The translations under genes were made by a program, and so were the position numbers. DNA of 64,000 nt. It comes from Synechococcus sp. CS-1325 (lineage in GTDB: Bacteria > Cyanobacteriota > Cyanobacteriia > PCC-6307 > Cyanobiaceae). The stretch spans positions 62,001 through 126,000 of the forward strand of contig JAHLYW010000030.1 in NCBI GenBank assembly GCA_025128135.1, in the 5' to 3' direction. Of this stretch, positions 41,680 to 50,228 are shown in pieces. Position 1 is the first letter of the stretch, and every line of letters begins with the position of its first letter. A model generated the notes under the pieces. It ran no database searches and was not told the origin of the DNA. It saw nothing but the letters and a program-made list of their open reading frames with translations.

Positions 41680-43415
41680 GGAATCAAGCCCAGCCAGGCC
41701 GAACGCCGGGCCAGGGTTTCAGCCGATGCTGCCGGATCAGGCACCAGAGTCCAACGGTCCACGGTCGGCGCTTCACTGAGCAGGGTGAGCTGGCGGAGGC
41801 AGCCACGCCGACTCACCGTAAGACTCTGGGGACGCTCAGCCACCAGCAGGGCAGCCAGATCTTCGGGCTGGCGCAGGCGCCGCGTATCAATGGCCAGCAA
41901 CTCATCGCCCACGCTCAGACCAGCCCGCTGGGCCGGGCTGTGGCGCTGCACCCGCTGAACAGCCAGACCATGCGGTTCCACCCTGCAGCCCATGCCTGTG
42001 AACGGTGCGGGGCTGAGCACCGCCTCGAGCCGCAGCCCGACGTCTGAGAGATAGCCATCGAGATCCGGCTCGTCGAAGCTGTCGACCCAACCCGGCAGCA
42101 GCTCGCCAAGCTCGACGGACCTCTGGGTGAAGGCATCGAGCAGGGTGGCTTCGCTGTAGCCGCGGCCGCATCGACCCAGCCGTTGCCACAGATCCCGCAG
42201 CACCTGCACCAGAGAGGAGCCACTGCGTCTGAGAACGAGATCCAGAGCCAGGGCCACCACGGCTCCCTTCAGGTAGTAGCTGATCTGGGAGTCTTCGCTG
42301 TCGGCATCGCGGCGGTAGAGCTTGACCCAGGCCTCCTGGCCGCTCTGGCGAAGCGTCTGGCCGCTGAGGCGCCCGGGGGTGAGCCGATAGCGACTCAATT
42401 CAGCGCCGAGATCCTCGAAGAGCTGCGCTTCGGTGCTGATGCCGACGCTCAGGGGCAGGAACTGATCGAAGTAACTGGTTACCCCCTCAGCGAACCAGAG
42501 GGTGGGGATGATCACGGCCTTGTTGTAGTCGATCGGCGAAAGTTCAGCGGGCCGGAGCCGCCGCACATTCCACTGATGCAGATACTCGTGAGCGACAAGT
42601 TGCAGCAGTTTTCGATACCCATCAGGCCTGGCAAGGGCCTGGCGGCCGAACTGAAGAATGGAGCAACGATCATGCTCCAGCCCGCCATAACCCTGATCGA
42701 GCAGATGAAGCACGAACAGATAATCGGGGGCAGCCGGTCCCGCTTCACCCATCAGGCGGCAGCAGGCCTGGCAGACCGAGGCCACATCCTCGAGCAGCGA
42801 TGGGAAGCGATGCAGCAACCAGGTGCCCCCAGCGCAGCCGTCCTCCCAGCTGACCCAGCGATGGGGAACATCAGCCACAGAAAAGGCGTGGCAATGATGG
42901 GGGCCCGCCTCCACCGGCGCATCGATCAAGGCGTCGTAGTTCGGGGCAGACCAGCCCTGGCCGGCCACAAAGGGCAAGGGAACGAAAGCCTGCCAGCCAG
43001 TGGGCAGATCCAGGCGGAGCTGGTGGGCTGTCCAGCGCTCCCCTTCCACCTGCAGTGCCACGGCCGCCAGGGCCAGAAAGCCGTGGTCGCCATCGAGATG
43101 GCAGGCCCGCACACTCAGCTCGGTGGCCAGCAGGGCATAGCGAAGCTCAACAGGATGGAGTTGCGCCAGGTTGAGCTGCCAGCCCGATGGATCGATCCGC
43201 TCGGCGACAACCGGCTGGAGTTGACCCCCAGGACATTCCTGGCACACCTGCAGTCCTTCCAGGTTCCGAACGTAGGAGCGGAGCAGATAGGAGCCCGGCG
43301 TCCAGTCAGGCAGTCGCAGAACGACCCTGCGCTGGCGCGGGAGAAACCGCATCCGGACCAGAACGAGGTGCTGGCTGGTGGATCTCAGATCCAGCGAGAG
43401 CTCAACCAGCGCCAA
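41673..43415 (-). CDS. M61 family glycyl aminopeptidase with PDZ domain
   Basis: A 580-aa zinc metallopeptidase of the M61 family. The catalytic motif HEYLH is at residues 276-280 (LVAHEYLHQWNVRRLRP), with the third ligand Glu in FAEGVTSYFDQFL. The N-terminal beta domain and the central peptidase domain match the family, and a PDZ domain lies at ~460-550 (GCRVEPHGLAVQRVQRHSPA). No signal peptide is evident. It lies 5 bp after the ycf35 stop and overlaps the amidase gene. Confidence 0.9.
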   Translation of the reverse strand: MALVELSLDLRSTSQHLVLVRMRFLPRQRRVVLRLPDWTPGSYLLRSYVRNLEGLQVCQECPGGQLQPVVAERIDPSGWQLNLAQLHPVELRYALLATELSVRACHLDGDHGFLALAAVALQVEGERWTAHQLRLDLPTGWQAFVPLPFVAGQGWSAPNYDALIDAPVEAGPHHCHAFSVADVPHRWVSWEDGCAGGTWLLHRFPSLLEDVASVCQACCRLMGEAGPAAPDYLFVLHLLDQGYGGLEHDRCSILQFGRQALARPDGYRKLLQLVAHEYLHQWNVRRLRPAELSPIDYNKAVIIPTLWFAEGVTSYFDQFLPLSVGISTEAQLFEDLGAELSRYRLTPGRLSGQTLRQSGQEAWVKLYRRDADSEDSQISYYLKGAVVALALDLVLRRSGSSLVQVLRDLWQRLGRCGRGYSEATLLDAFTQRSVELGELLPGWVDSFDEPDLDGYLSDVGLRLEAVLSPAPFTGMGCRVEPHGLAVQRVQRHSPAQRAGLSVGDELLAIDTRRLRQPEDLAALLVAERPQSLTVSRRGCLRQLTLLSEAPTVDRWTLVPDPAASAETLARRSAWLGLIPC

Positions 43416-43420
43416 TGGGC

Positions 43421-43765
43421 TCAGCCGGCAAGGTGGAGTGTGGCGGCCGGGATCTGCTCCATGGCCTCCCGCAGGGCCAGACGCAGTGCATAGCGGCGGG
43501 TCAGCCCGCCGATCAGGGCCTGCAAGGGCTCGGATCGGCTCAGCCGCTGCAGATCACCGACCAGGGCGAGAGATCCATCGGCCTGCCGTTGCCAGCCGAG
43601 CCGCTGGTCAGCCGAAACCACCACCTGAATGTCCACGGGGATCGCCTCCCCGGCGAAACCGCTGATCATTCCGCCGATCACCGGTTCGAAGCCAAGATCA
43701 CCAAGGGTGGCCGCCAGCGACTCCAGATCCCGGACAACCGTCGGCAGGATGGAGAGGTGCGACAT
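43421..43765 (-). CDS. ycf35: Ycf35-like protein (DUF1257)
   Basis: A 114-aa protein conserved in cyanobacteria and algal plastids, of unknown function. It starts MSHLSILPTVVRDLESLAATLGDLGFEP and continues with VDIQVVVSADQRLGWQRQADGSLALVGDL and a C-terminal RRYALRLALREAMEQIPAATL, all typical of DUF1257. The preferred ATG at 43765 shares a CATG tetranucleotide with the divergent purN start. An upstream in-frame ATG at 43792 is also possible. M61 and amidase genes follow on the same strand. Confidence 0.82.
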   Translation of the reverse strand: MSHLSILPTVVRDLESLAATLGDLGFEPVIGGMISGFAGEAIPVDIQVVVSADQRLGWQRQADGSLALVGDLQRLSRSEPLQALIGGLTRRYALRLALREAMEQIPAATLHLAG

Positions 43766-44456
43766 GAACCCGTTGCCTGCTGCGCCCGACACTAGCGACG
43801 GCTTTCCGTCCGTCCAGTGGCCATTGCCACAGCCCTGGCCGATCCTTCACCCCTTTCTGCGGCTGGGGGTGCTGGCTTCCGGCCATGGCTCCAACTTCGA
43901 AGCCCTGCTGAGCAGCTGCCGCGATGGACCCTTGAATGCCACGGTGGCCTTGCTGGTGGTGAACAACCCTGGTTGCGGCGCCCAGCGCCGCGCTGAACAA
44001 CGGGACGTGCCCTGCCAGCTGATCGATCACCGCCTGCACCCTCAGCGCCGGAACCTCGACCGGGAAATCCTCGCGGCCTTCGAGGCAGCCCGGGTCGATC
44101 TGGTGGTGATGGCCGGCTGGATGCGGATCGTCAGCCCGGTGCTGATCGATGCCTTCGCCGGCCGGCTGATCAACATCCATCCTTCCCTGCTGCCGAGCTT
44201 TCCCGGCCTCGACGCGATCGGCCAGGCCCTGGCGGCAGGCGTCGCCCTGACGGGCTGCACCGCCCACCTGGTGACCGAGGCCGTGGACGCCGGACCGATT
44301 CTGGTTCAGGCGGCCGTGCCCGTTCTGGCCGGTGACGATCGCACCAGCCTGGGTAAGCGGATCCATCGCCAGGAACACCGCATTCTCCCCCTGGCTGTGG
44401 CGCTGGCTGCCCAGCGGCTGGCTGCACCTCCGGGCTCTCCCAGCTCTCAGGGATAG
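43764..44456 (+). CDS. purN: Phosphoribosylglycinamide formyltransferase
   Basis: 10-formyl-THF-dependent GAR transformylase of purine synthesis (230 aa). The N-terminal glycine-rich segment LRLGVLASGHGSNFEALL binds GAR. The catalytic block RLINIHPSLLPSFPGLDAIGQAL contains Asn and His, and TGCTAHLVTEAVDAGPILVQAAVPV contains the Asp. The ~33 residues before the core are unusually long and low in complexity; a later start is possible, though no in-frame ATG lies close to the core. The ATG at 43764 overlaps the divergent ycf35 ATG. Confidence 0.9.
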   Translation: MNPLPAAPDTSDGFPSVQWPLPQPWPILHPFLRLGVLASGHGSNFEALLSSCRDGPLNATVALLVVNNPGCGAQRRAEQRDVPCQLIDHRLHPQRRNLDREILAAFEAARVDLVVMAGWMRIVSPVLIDAFAGRLINIHPSLLPSFPGLDAIGQALAAGVALTGCTAHLVTEAVDAGPILVQAAVPVLAGDDRTSLGKRIHRQEHRILPLAVALAAQRLAAPPGSPSSQG

Positions 44457-45523
44457 AAGGGAAGCAGGGGCAGGCCTGTGTCAGGCGGCAGGCCGGCCAT
44501 CAGGTTGAGAGATTGAATGCCCTGACCCGCCTGACCCTTGATCAGATTGTCGATCGCGCTCATCACGATCAGCTGGCCGGTGCGCTGATCCACCTGAACC
44601 GAGAGCAGGGCCCTGTTCGTCTGCCGCACCCATTTGGTGGAGGGATAGGTGCCGACAGGCAGCACCTCCAGGCAGGGCCTGTTCCGGTAGGCGGCCCGCA
44701 GCAGGGTGGTGCAATCCTCGGCCGTGAGGCCGGGATCGCGGAGCCGCGCATACACCGTGGCCAGCAGACCACGCACCATCGGCATCAGATGGGGGGTGAA
44801 CTGAAGTTCGATCGGATGGCCGGCCACGGCGCTGGCGGCCTGTTCGATCTCGCTGGTGTGGCGGTGACCGACCACGCCGTAGGGGGACACAGTCTCGCTG
44901 GCCTCTGCCAGCAGCAGATGCTCCTTGGCGGCGCGACCACCGCCGGAGCAGCCGGTCTTGGCGTCGATGATGATCCCGGCCGGCTCGATCAAGCCTTGCT
45001 TCAGAAACGGCAGCAGGGGAAGCAGGGCAGCGGTGGGGAAGCACCCGGGTGCCGCCACGAGCCGTGCCTGCCGGATCCTGGCTTCTTCCCACTCCGGAAG
45101 TCCGTAGACGGCCTCCTGGCAGAGCCGCTCATCCTGGCGCGGGTACAGAACGGCTTCGGTGGAATACACCCGCTTCCAGTCCGCCAGGGAGCGGTAGCGG
45201 TAGTCGGCGGAGAGATCCACCACCCTGAGGCCCCGCTCCAGCAGGTCGGGCACGATCGTGGAGGCCAGGCCGCTCGGCAGGCTCAGCACCACCAGGTCGG
45301 CTGCTGTGGCGATCGCCGCCGGGTCGAGGGGCTCCACCAGCGGATCCCCCTGCAACGGCAGAAAGGGTGTCAACTCGCTCCAGCGCTTCCCAGCGCTGCG
45401 CTCGCCGCCGAGAAAGCTGACCTGCAGGTGTGGGTGCCCCTGGAGCAGGCGGAGGGTCTGAAGCCCGCCATAGCCAGTGGCGCCGATCACGGCCACCCGC
45501 TGGGCTGCGCTGGATCTGGACAT
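44447..45523 (-). CDS. argC: N-acetyl-gamma-glutamyl-phosphate reductase
   Basis: NADPH-dependent third step of arginine synthesis (358 aa). The N-terminal Rossmann stretch is VAVIGATGYGGLQTLRLLQGHP, and the catalytic Cys lies in LVAAPGCFPTAALLPLLP. The segment GVVGHRHTSEIEQAAS gives the conserved His, and the C-terminus (LIVMSAIDNLIKGQAGQGIQSLNLM) is standard. It overlaps the convergent purN 3' end by 10 bp and is divergent from ribBA. Confidence 0.95.
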   Translation of the reverse strand: MSRSSAAQRVAVIGATGYGGLQTLRLLQGHPHLQVSFLGGERSAGKRWSELTPFLPLQGDPLVEPLDPAAIATAADLVVLSLPSGLASTIVPDLLERGLRVVDLSADYRYRSLADWKRVYSTEAVLYPRQDERLCQEAVYGLPEWEEARIRQARLVAAPGCFPTAALLPLLPFLKQGLIEPAGIIIDAKTGCSGGGRAAKEHLLLAEASETVSPYGVVGHRHTSEIEQAASAVAGHPIELQFTPHLMPMVRGLLATVYARLRDPGLTAEDCTTLLRAAYRNRPCLEVLPVGTYPSTKWVRQTNRALLSVQVDQRTGQLIVMSAIDNLIKGQAGQGIQSLNLMAGLPPDTGLPLLPFYP

Positions 45524-45754
45524 ACCCTCAGCACAGAAGCTGAGATCGTACCGGTGCCTCTGCGCCCGGCCCTATAACTAATTCATGCTGCGCCACCCCA
45601 GGCCCGAACTCCACTGAAAGCCCGATCTGAACTGGGTCCAGCTCCCGTCAACTCCCGCTCCGGCGAATCCAGCGGCCCCGGCGGCGACCGGCTGGAGCAA
45701 ACAATTCGATTCGATCGCGTCACCGACGGACTCGCAGCGATTCGCAACGGCGAG

Positions 45755-47341
45755 ATGGTGGTGGTGGTAGACGACGAGAACCGGGAGAACGAAGGAGATC
45801 TGATCTGCGCCGCCCAGTTCGCGACCCCCGAACAGATCAACTTCATGGCCACCGAAGCCCGGGGCCTGATCTGCCTGGCGATGGAAGGGGAGCGTCTCGA
45901 TGCGCTTGAACTGCCGCTGATGGTGGATCGCAACACCGACAGCAATCAGACGGCCTTCACCGTGAGTGTGGATGCTGGCCCTGAAAACGGTGTGAGCACG
46001 GGAATTTCAGCTGATGATCGCGCCCGGACGATCCAGGTGGCCATCCATCCCCACAGCAGCCCCGCCGATCTGCGCCGACCCGGCCACATCTTTCCGCTCC
46101 GGGCCCGCTCTGGTGGTGTGTTGAAGCGGGCTGGCCACACCGAAGCAGCCGTGGATCTCTCCCGGCTGGCCGGCCTCTATCCCGCCGGGGTGATCTGCGA
46201 GATCCAGAACGCCGATGGCTCGATGGCCCGGCTGCCCCAGCTTGCCGATTACGCCAGCCGCCATGGCCTGCGCCTGCTGAACATCGCCGATCTGATCAGC
46301 TATCGGCTCGACACCGAGCGGTTCGTGCGGCGCCAGGCCGAGGCGGATCTGCCGAGTGCCTTCGGGAGCTTTCGGGCGATCGGCTATCGCAACGACCTCG
46401 ATGGCAGCGAACATGTGGCGATCGTCAAAGGCAAGCCCGAACTGGCCGGTGGAGCTGTGCTGGTGCGGGTGCACTCCGAATGCCTCACCGGCGATGCCTT
46501 CGGCTCGCTCCGCTGCGATTGCCGGCCCCAGCTGGAAGCGGCCCTGCGCATGATCGAAGCGGCTGGGGAAGGGGTGGTGGTCTACCTGCGCCAGGAGGGC
46601 CGCGGCATCGGCCTGATCAACAAACTCAAGGCCTACAGCCTCCAGGATGGCGGCCTTGACACCGTCGAGGCCAATGAACGGCTCGGCTTCCCGGCCGACC
46701 TGCGCAATTACGGCGTCGGCGCCCAGATCCTCAGCGACCTCGGAGTCCGGCGCTTGCGGCTGATCACCAACAACCCGCGCAAGATCGCCGGACTGGGGGG
46801 CTACGGGCTCCAGGTGGAGGATCGGGTGCCGCTTGAGATGGATGCCGGTCTGCACAATGCGGCCTACCTCGACACCAAGCGGCTCAAGCTGGGCCACTTG
46901 CTTCAGGCCACCTCTGGATCAGCAGAGCTGCAACGGGAGTCGGGTCTGAGTGCCGTGCTCGCCTGGCAGGGCCAGGAGCTTCAGCAGGGCGGCGATCCAG
47001 GCCACTGGGAAAGCCTGCGGGAATGGGCCTCCCAGCGGCCGCTGGCACTCCAGCGGGAGGAACATCCAAGGCTGCTGGCGTTGCTGGATCAGCCGGAAAT
47101 CGCCTTTCTGCTCTCCCCTGTCGCCGGCGCTGAGCTGGCAGCCACCGAGCTCAGCGAGCTGCTGGCCCGGATGGCCGCATGGCCCGGCACCCGGGCCGTG
47201 TGCCTGCTGCTCACCCCCGACAGTCGGCGCAGCGGCCATCCGAGCGCCACTCTGGAGCCGGAGCTGCGGCCCCTGGTTGAGTTGCACCAGAGCAACCCCT
47301 CGTTGCCGCTGCAACCAGGGGCCTTTCTGCGCTGGCAGTGA
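45755..47341 (+). CDS. ribBA: Bifunctional riboflavin biosynthesis protein RibBA with a C-terminal extension
   Basis: Fuses 3,4-dihydroxy-2-butanone-4-phosphate synthase (acidic motif [12 protein letters not shown]) with GTP cyclohydrolase II. The latter carries zinc Cys in [20 protein letters not shown] and [23 protein letters not shown]. The first in-frame ATG (45755) falls inside the first conserved helix. Upstream codons to the stop at 45575-45577 read [17 protein letters not shown], the expected N-terminus, but contain no ATG, GTG or TTG. The real start is therefore either a rare codon or lost to a frameshift: an out-of-frame ATG at 45585 exists. The last ~140 residues after the cyclohydrolase core are extra and unassigned. 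Confidence 0.92.
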   Translation: MVVVVDDENRENEGDLICAAQFATPEQINFMATEARGLICLAMEGERLDALELPLMVDRNTDSNQTAFTVSVDAGPENGVSTGISADDRARTIQVAIHPHSSPADLRRPGHIFPLRARSGGVLKRAGHTEAAVDLSRLAGLYPAGVICEIQNADGSMARLPQLADYASRHGLRLLNIADLISYRLDTERFVRRQAEADLPSAFGSFRAIGYRNDLDGSEHVAIVKGKPELAGGAVLVRVHSECLTGDAFGSLRCDCRPQLEAALRMIEAAGEGVVVYLRQEGRGIGLINKLKAYSLQDGGLDTVEANERLGFPADLRNYGVGAQILSDLGVRRLRLITNNPRKIAGLGGYGLQVEDRVPLEMDAGLHNAAYLDTKRLKLGHLLQATSGSAELQRESGLSAVLAWQGQELQQGGDPGHWESLREWASQRPLALQREEHPRLLALLDQPEIAFLLSPVAGAELAATELSELLARMAAWPGTRAVCLLLTPDSRRSGHPSATLEPELRPLVELHQSNPSLPLQPGAFLRWQ

Positions 47342-47374
47342 AGGCGGACGGGCCAGACCCCAGGGATGGGAACC

Positions 47375-47830
47375 TCAGGGGAGGATCGTCAGCTTGTTGA
47401 TCTTGGTCCCCTTCCTGATGGCCAGCACCACATCCACATTGGCCGCCTGACCAAAGACGGTGTGGACCCCATCGAGGTGGGGTTGGGCGTCATGGCAAAG
47501 GAAGAACTGGCTCCCACCGGTGTTCTTGCCGGCGTGGGCCATCGACAGGGTGCCGGCCTGATGCTTATGGCTGTTGATCTCACAGGGGATCTTGTAGCCA
47601 GGCCCGCCGGTGCCGGGGGCTCCTCCCGCCCCGGCGCGGGTGTTGGGGCATCCCCCCTGGGCCATGAAGCCGTCAATCACCCGATGAAAGGAAAGCCCGT
47701 CATAGAAGCCGGCCTCAGCCAGTTTCACAAAGTTGGCCACGGTGGCGGGGGCTTCGGTATCGAACAGCTCCAGCTCCACGGTGCCGGCGTCGGTTTCCAT
47801 CAGGGCTTGGGTCACGGCGGGTTCAGTCAA
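47375..47830 (-). CDS. Cyclophilin-type peptidyl-prolyl cis-trans isomerase
   Basis: A 151-aa single-domain cyclophilin catalysing proline isomerisation. [53 protein letters not shown] are diagnostic. The N-terminus [28 protein letters not shown] has no signal peptide, so it is cytosolic. It is convergent with ribBA (33-bp gap) and divergent from mtnP. Confidence 0.92.
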   Translation of the reverse strand: MTEPAVTQALMETDAGTVELELFDTEAPATVANFVKLAEAGFYDGLSFHRVIDGFMAQGGCPNTRAGAGGAPGTGGPGYKIPCEINSHKHQAGTLSMAHAGKNTGGSQFFLCHDAQPHLDGVHTVFGQAANVDVVLAIRKGTKINKLTILP

Positions 47831-47901
47831 AGGCGGACTGTATCCACTCTCGGGTAGAACGGTCCCCGATTCCAGCGCCCGCCCTGGCGCCGCACCCCGT
47901 C

Positions 47902-48852
47902 ATGAGCGATACCATCGCCAGCCCCGCCAAGGCCGGTCCTGATCTGAGCACGGCCCGCCTCGGGGTGCTCGGTGGCAGCGGGCTCTACGCCATGGACGGC
48001 CTCGAAGCGGTGGAGGAGATCGCGGTCGAAACGCCTTTCGGTCCCCCCTCCGACCGGTTGCGGCTGGGCCGCATCGGCGATCTGGAGGTGGTCTTCCTGG
48101 CTCGTCACGGCCGTCACCACACCCACTCCCCCACCGACGTGCCTTACCGGGCCAACATCTGGGCACTGCGCTCCCTCGGAGTGCGCTGGATCCTGTCCTG
48201 TTCGGCCGTCGGTTCCCTGCAGGAACCGCTGCGGCCGCTCGACATGCTGGTGCCGGATCAGTTCATCGACCGCACCCACCAACGACCCCTGAGCTTCTTC
48301 GGCGAGGGTGCGGTGGCCCATGTGGGAATCGCCGATCCGTTCTGCCCGACCCTCAGCCGACTGCTGGCCGATGTGGCTGACAGCCTGATGCCCGTGGGCC
48401 GCCAGATGCACCGCAGCGGCACCTATCTCTGCATGGAGGGGCCGGCTTTCTCCACCCGGGCCGAATCCAACCTCTACCGCAGCTGGGGCTGCTCGGTGAT
48501 CGGCATGACCAACCACAGCGAGGCCCGGCTGGCGAGGGAAGCGGAAATCGCCTATTCCACCCTCGCCATGGTCACGGACTACGACTGCTGGCACGCCGAA
48601 CATGCTTCGGTGACAGTGGATCTGGTGATCGAGAATCTGAAGGCCAATGCTCTGCTGGCCCAGCAGATCGTGGCCCTGGCCGCCCAGAGGGTGGCCGCCC
48701 AGCGACCGGCCAGCCCTGCCCACACCGCCTTGCGCAGTGCCCTGATGACACCGAAGGAGCAGGTGCCGGGTGCCACACGCCGAAAGCTGGATCTGCTCAC
48801 CAGCCCCTACTGGGGCCCCTACGAAGGAGCCGGGGCCGACGGAGCAGGCTGA
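47902..48852 (+). CDS. mtnP: S-methyl-5'-thioadenosine phosphorylase
   Basis: Splits methylthioadenosine to adenine and methylthioribose-1-phosphate in the methionine salvage and polyamine pathways (316 aa). Motifs are LGVLGGSGLYAMDGL, FLARHGRHHTHSPTDVPYRANIWAL, TYLCMEGPAFSTRAESNLYRSWGCSVIGMTNHSEARLAREAEI and MVTDYDCWH. TNHSEARLAREA with the Asp of TDYDCWH marks MTA over guanosine specificity. Its 3' end overlaps convergent murQ by 34 bp. Confidence 0.92.
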   Translation: MSDTIASPAKAGPDLSTARLGVLGGSGLYAMDGLEAVEEIAVETPFGPPSDRLRLGRIGDLEVVFLARHGRHHTHSPTDVPYRANIWALRSLGVRWILSCSAVGSLQEPLRPLDMLVPDQFIDRTHQRPLSFFGEGAVAHVGIADPFCPTLSRLLADVADSLMPVGRQMHRSGTYLCMEGPAFSTRAESNLYRSWGCSVIGMTNHSEARLAREAEIAYSTLAMVTDYDCWHAEHASVTVDLVIENLKANALLAQQIVALAAQRVAAQRPASPAHTALRSALMTPKEQVPGATRRKLDLLTSPYWGPYEGAGADGAG

Positions 48853-49775
48853 GCCTGGGGCAAGCTCACCCCGGCCGCTTCCAGCGCCTGCCTCACCTGA
48901 CCGTCGTGGGCGCCAAGAGCCTCATCGGCCTGCTCGGCGCTCAGCCCGGCGGCGGCCATCACCAGGGCCCGCTTGACCGAGCCGCCGGCGGCGGCAAGCA
49001 GCGCTGGACCCTGCTGCCGCTCCACCCCGGCGAGGTCCTTGAGGATGCGCAGGGCGCGATCTTCCAGCTTGCTGTTGGTGACGGCCACATCCACCATGCG
49101 GTTGCCGTACACCTTGCCCAGCCGCACCATCACCCCGGTGGAGATGATGTTAAGGGCCATTTTGGTGGCCGTGCCGGCCTTCAGACGGGTGGAGCCGGTG
49201 AGCAGTTCCGCCCCGGTGACCAGGCGGATGTCGATGGCGCAGGGCATCGGCGCCTGCTCGCTCGGCACACAGGCCATGGCGATCGCCAGGGCACCGATGG
49301 CGCGGGCATGCTCCAGGCCGCCGAGCACATAGGGGGTGGTGCCGCCGGCGGCGATGCCCACCAGGACGTCGCCGGCAGAGAAACCTCGCTCGATCAGATC
49401 ATGACGGCCGGCTTCGCGCAGGTCTTCGAGCCCTTCGGAACTGCGCAACAGAGCCGGCGCGCCACCGGCGAGCACACCCTGAACAAGCTCCGGTGGGGTG
49501 CAGAAGGTGGGAGGACACTCGGCAGCATCGAGCACGCCGAGGCGCCCGGAGGTGCCGGCACCGAGGTAGAAGAGCCGCCCGCCGGAGCGCAGGCGAGCGC
49601 TGATCGCCTCAACCGCCTCGGCCAGGGCCGGTGCCGCCGCCTCCATGGCCAGCAGCGCCTTCTCATCTTCCCGGCAGAAGAGATCCACCAGTTCGCTGGA
49701 GCTGAGCTGGTCGAGGCTGGCGCTGGCGGGGTTGGCCTGCTCTGTGAGCAGATGGCCACGGTCGACGCAGGTCAC
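48819..49775 (-). CDS. murQ: N-acetylmuramic acid 6-phosphate etherase
   Basis: Cleaves the lactyl ether of MurNAc-6-P to GlcNAc-6-P in cell-wall sugar recycling (318 aa). SIS-domain signatures are GGRLFYLGAGTSGRLGVLDAAECPPTF and VGIAAGGTTPYVLGGLEHARAIGALAIAMAC. The catalytic Glu region is AECPPTF-like and KMALNIISTGVMVRLGKVYGNRMVDVAVTN is strongly conserved. The gene begins 4 bp into the DUF3110 stop, so it is the last gene of the dnaK-dnaJ-DUF3110-murQ unit. No MurNAc kinase (anmK) is visible here. Confidence 0.93.
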   Translation of the reverse strand: MTCVDRGHLLTEQANPASASLDQLSSSELVDLFCREDEKALLAMEAAAPALAEAVEAISARLRSGGRLFYLGAGTSGRLGVLDAAECPPTFCTPPELVQGVLAGGAPALLRSSEGLEDLREAGRHDLIERGFSAGDVLVGIAAGGTTPYVLGGLEHARAIGALAIAMACVPSEQAPMPCAIDIRLVTGAELLTGSTRLKAGTATKMALNIISTGVMVRLGKVYGNRMVDVAVTNSKLEDRALRILKDLAGVERQQGPALLAAAGGSVKRALVMAAAGLSAEQADEALGAHDGQVRQALEAAGVSLPQAQPAPSAPAPS

Positions 49776-50182
49776 AGCAAGCCCTCCAGACGGCGGCGGA
49801 AGGCCTCCATGGCATCCCGCTCGGCCTCACCCTCAGCGGGTTGCTCCTCTTCGGCGGGAACGCCACCGCTCTGCCAATGGCCCACATCCATGTTGCGCTC
49901 GGGCGGTGCGATCAACAGACGCTCTTCGGCTGACTGGGGCAGGAAGCCAGCCGGCACGAAACGGGCCTCATAGCCGGCCTGCACGCAGAACAGCTCAATC
50001 TCCTCACGGGCGAGTGCCTCGACGGTGGGAACAGGAAAATCCTGGGCTTCGAGCAGGCCGGCGTAGCGCTCGGCATCGTCCTGTTGCTCGAACAGCAGAA
50101 CGACGGTGTGGCCGTTGAGCTCAAGGGAATGGATGCCTTCATTGTCGCTGCCGGCATCGAAGAGCAGAACATGAACAGCCAT
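49772..50182 (-). CDS. DUF3110 family protein
   Basis: A 136-aa cyanobacterial/plastid-type protein. The domain MAVHVLLFDAGSDNEGIHSLELNGHTVVLLFEQQDDAERYAGLLEAQDFPVPTV is characteristic (with EIELFC later), followed by an acidic, Glu-rich C-terminus. The function is unknown. The frame stays open to 51142 through antisense-like high-GC reading, but Met at 50182 is the natural start. Its stop overlaps the murQ ATG by 4 bp. It lies 46 bp downstream of dnaJ. Confidence 0.82.
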   Translation of the reverse strand: MAVHVLLFDAGSDNEGIHSLELNGHTVVLLFEQQDDAERYAGLLEAQDFPVPTVEALAREEIELFCVQAGYEARFVPAGFLPQSAEERLLIAPPERNMDVGHWQSGGVPAEEEQPAEGEAERDAMEAFRRRLEGLL

Positions 50183-50228
50183 CGAAGCGATCACCACCGC
50201 GGCGGCCAGTGTCTCACCGATCGGGCCG

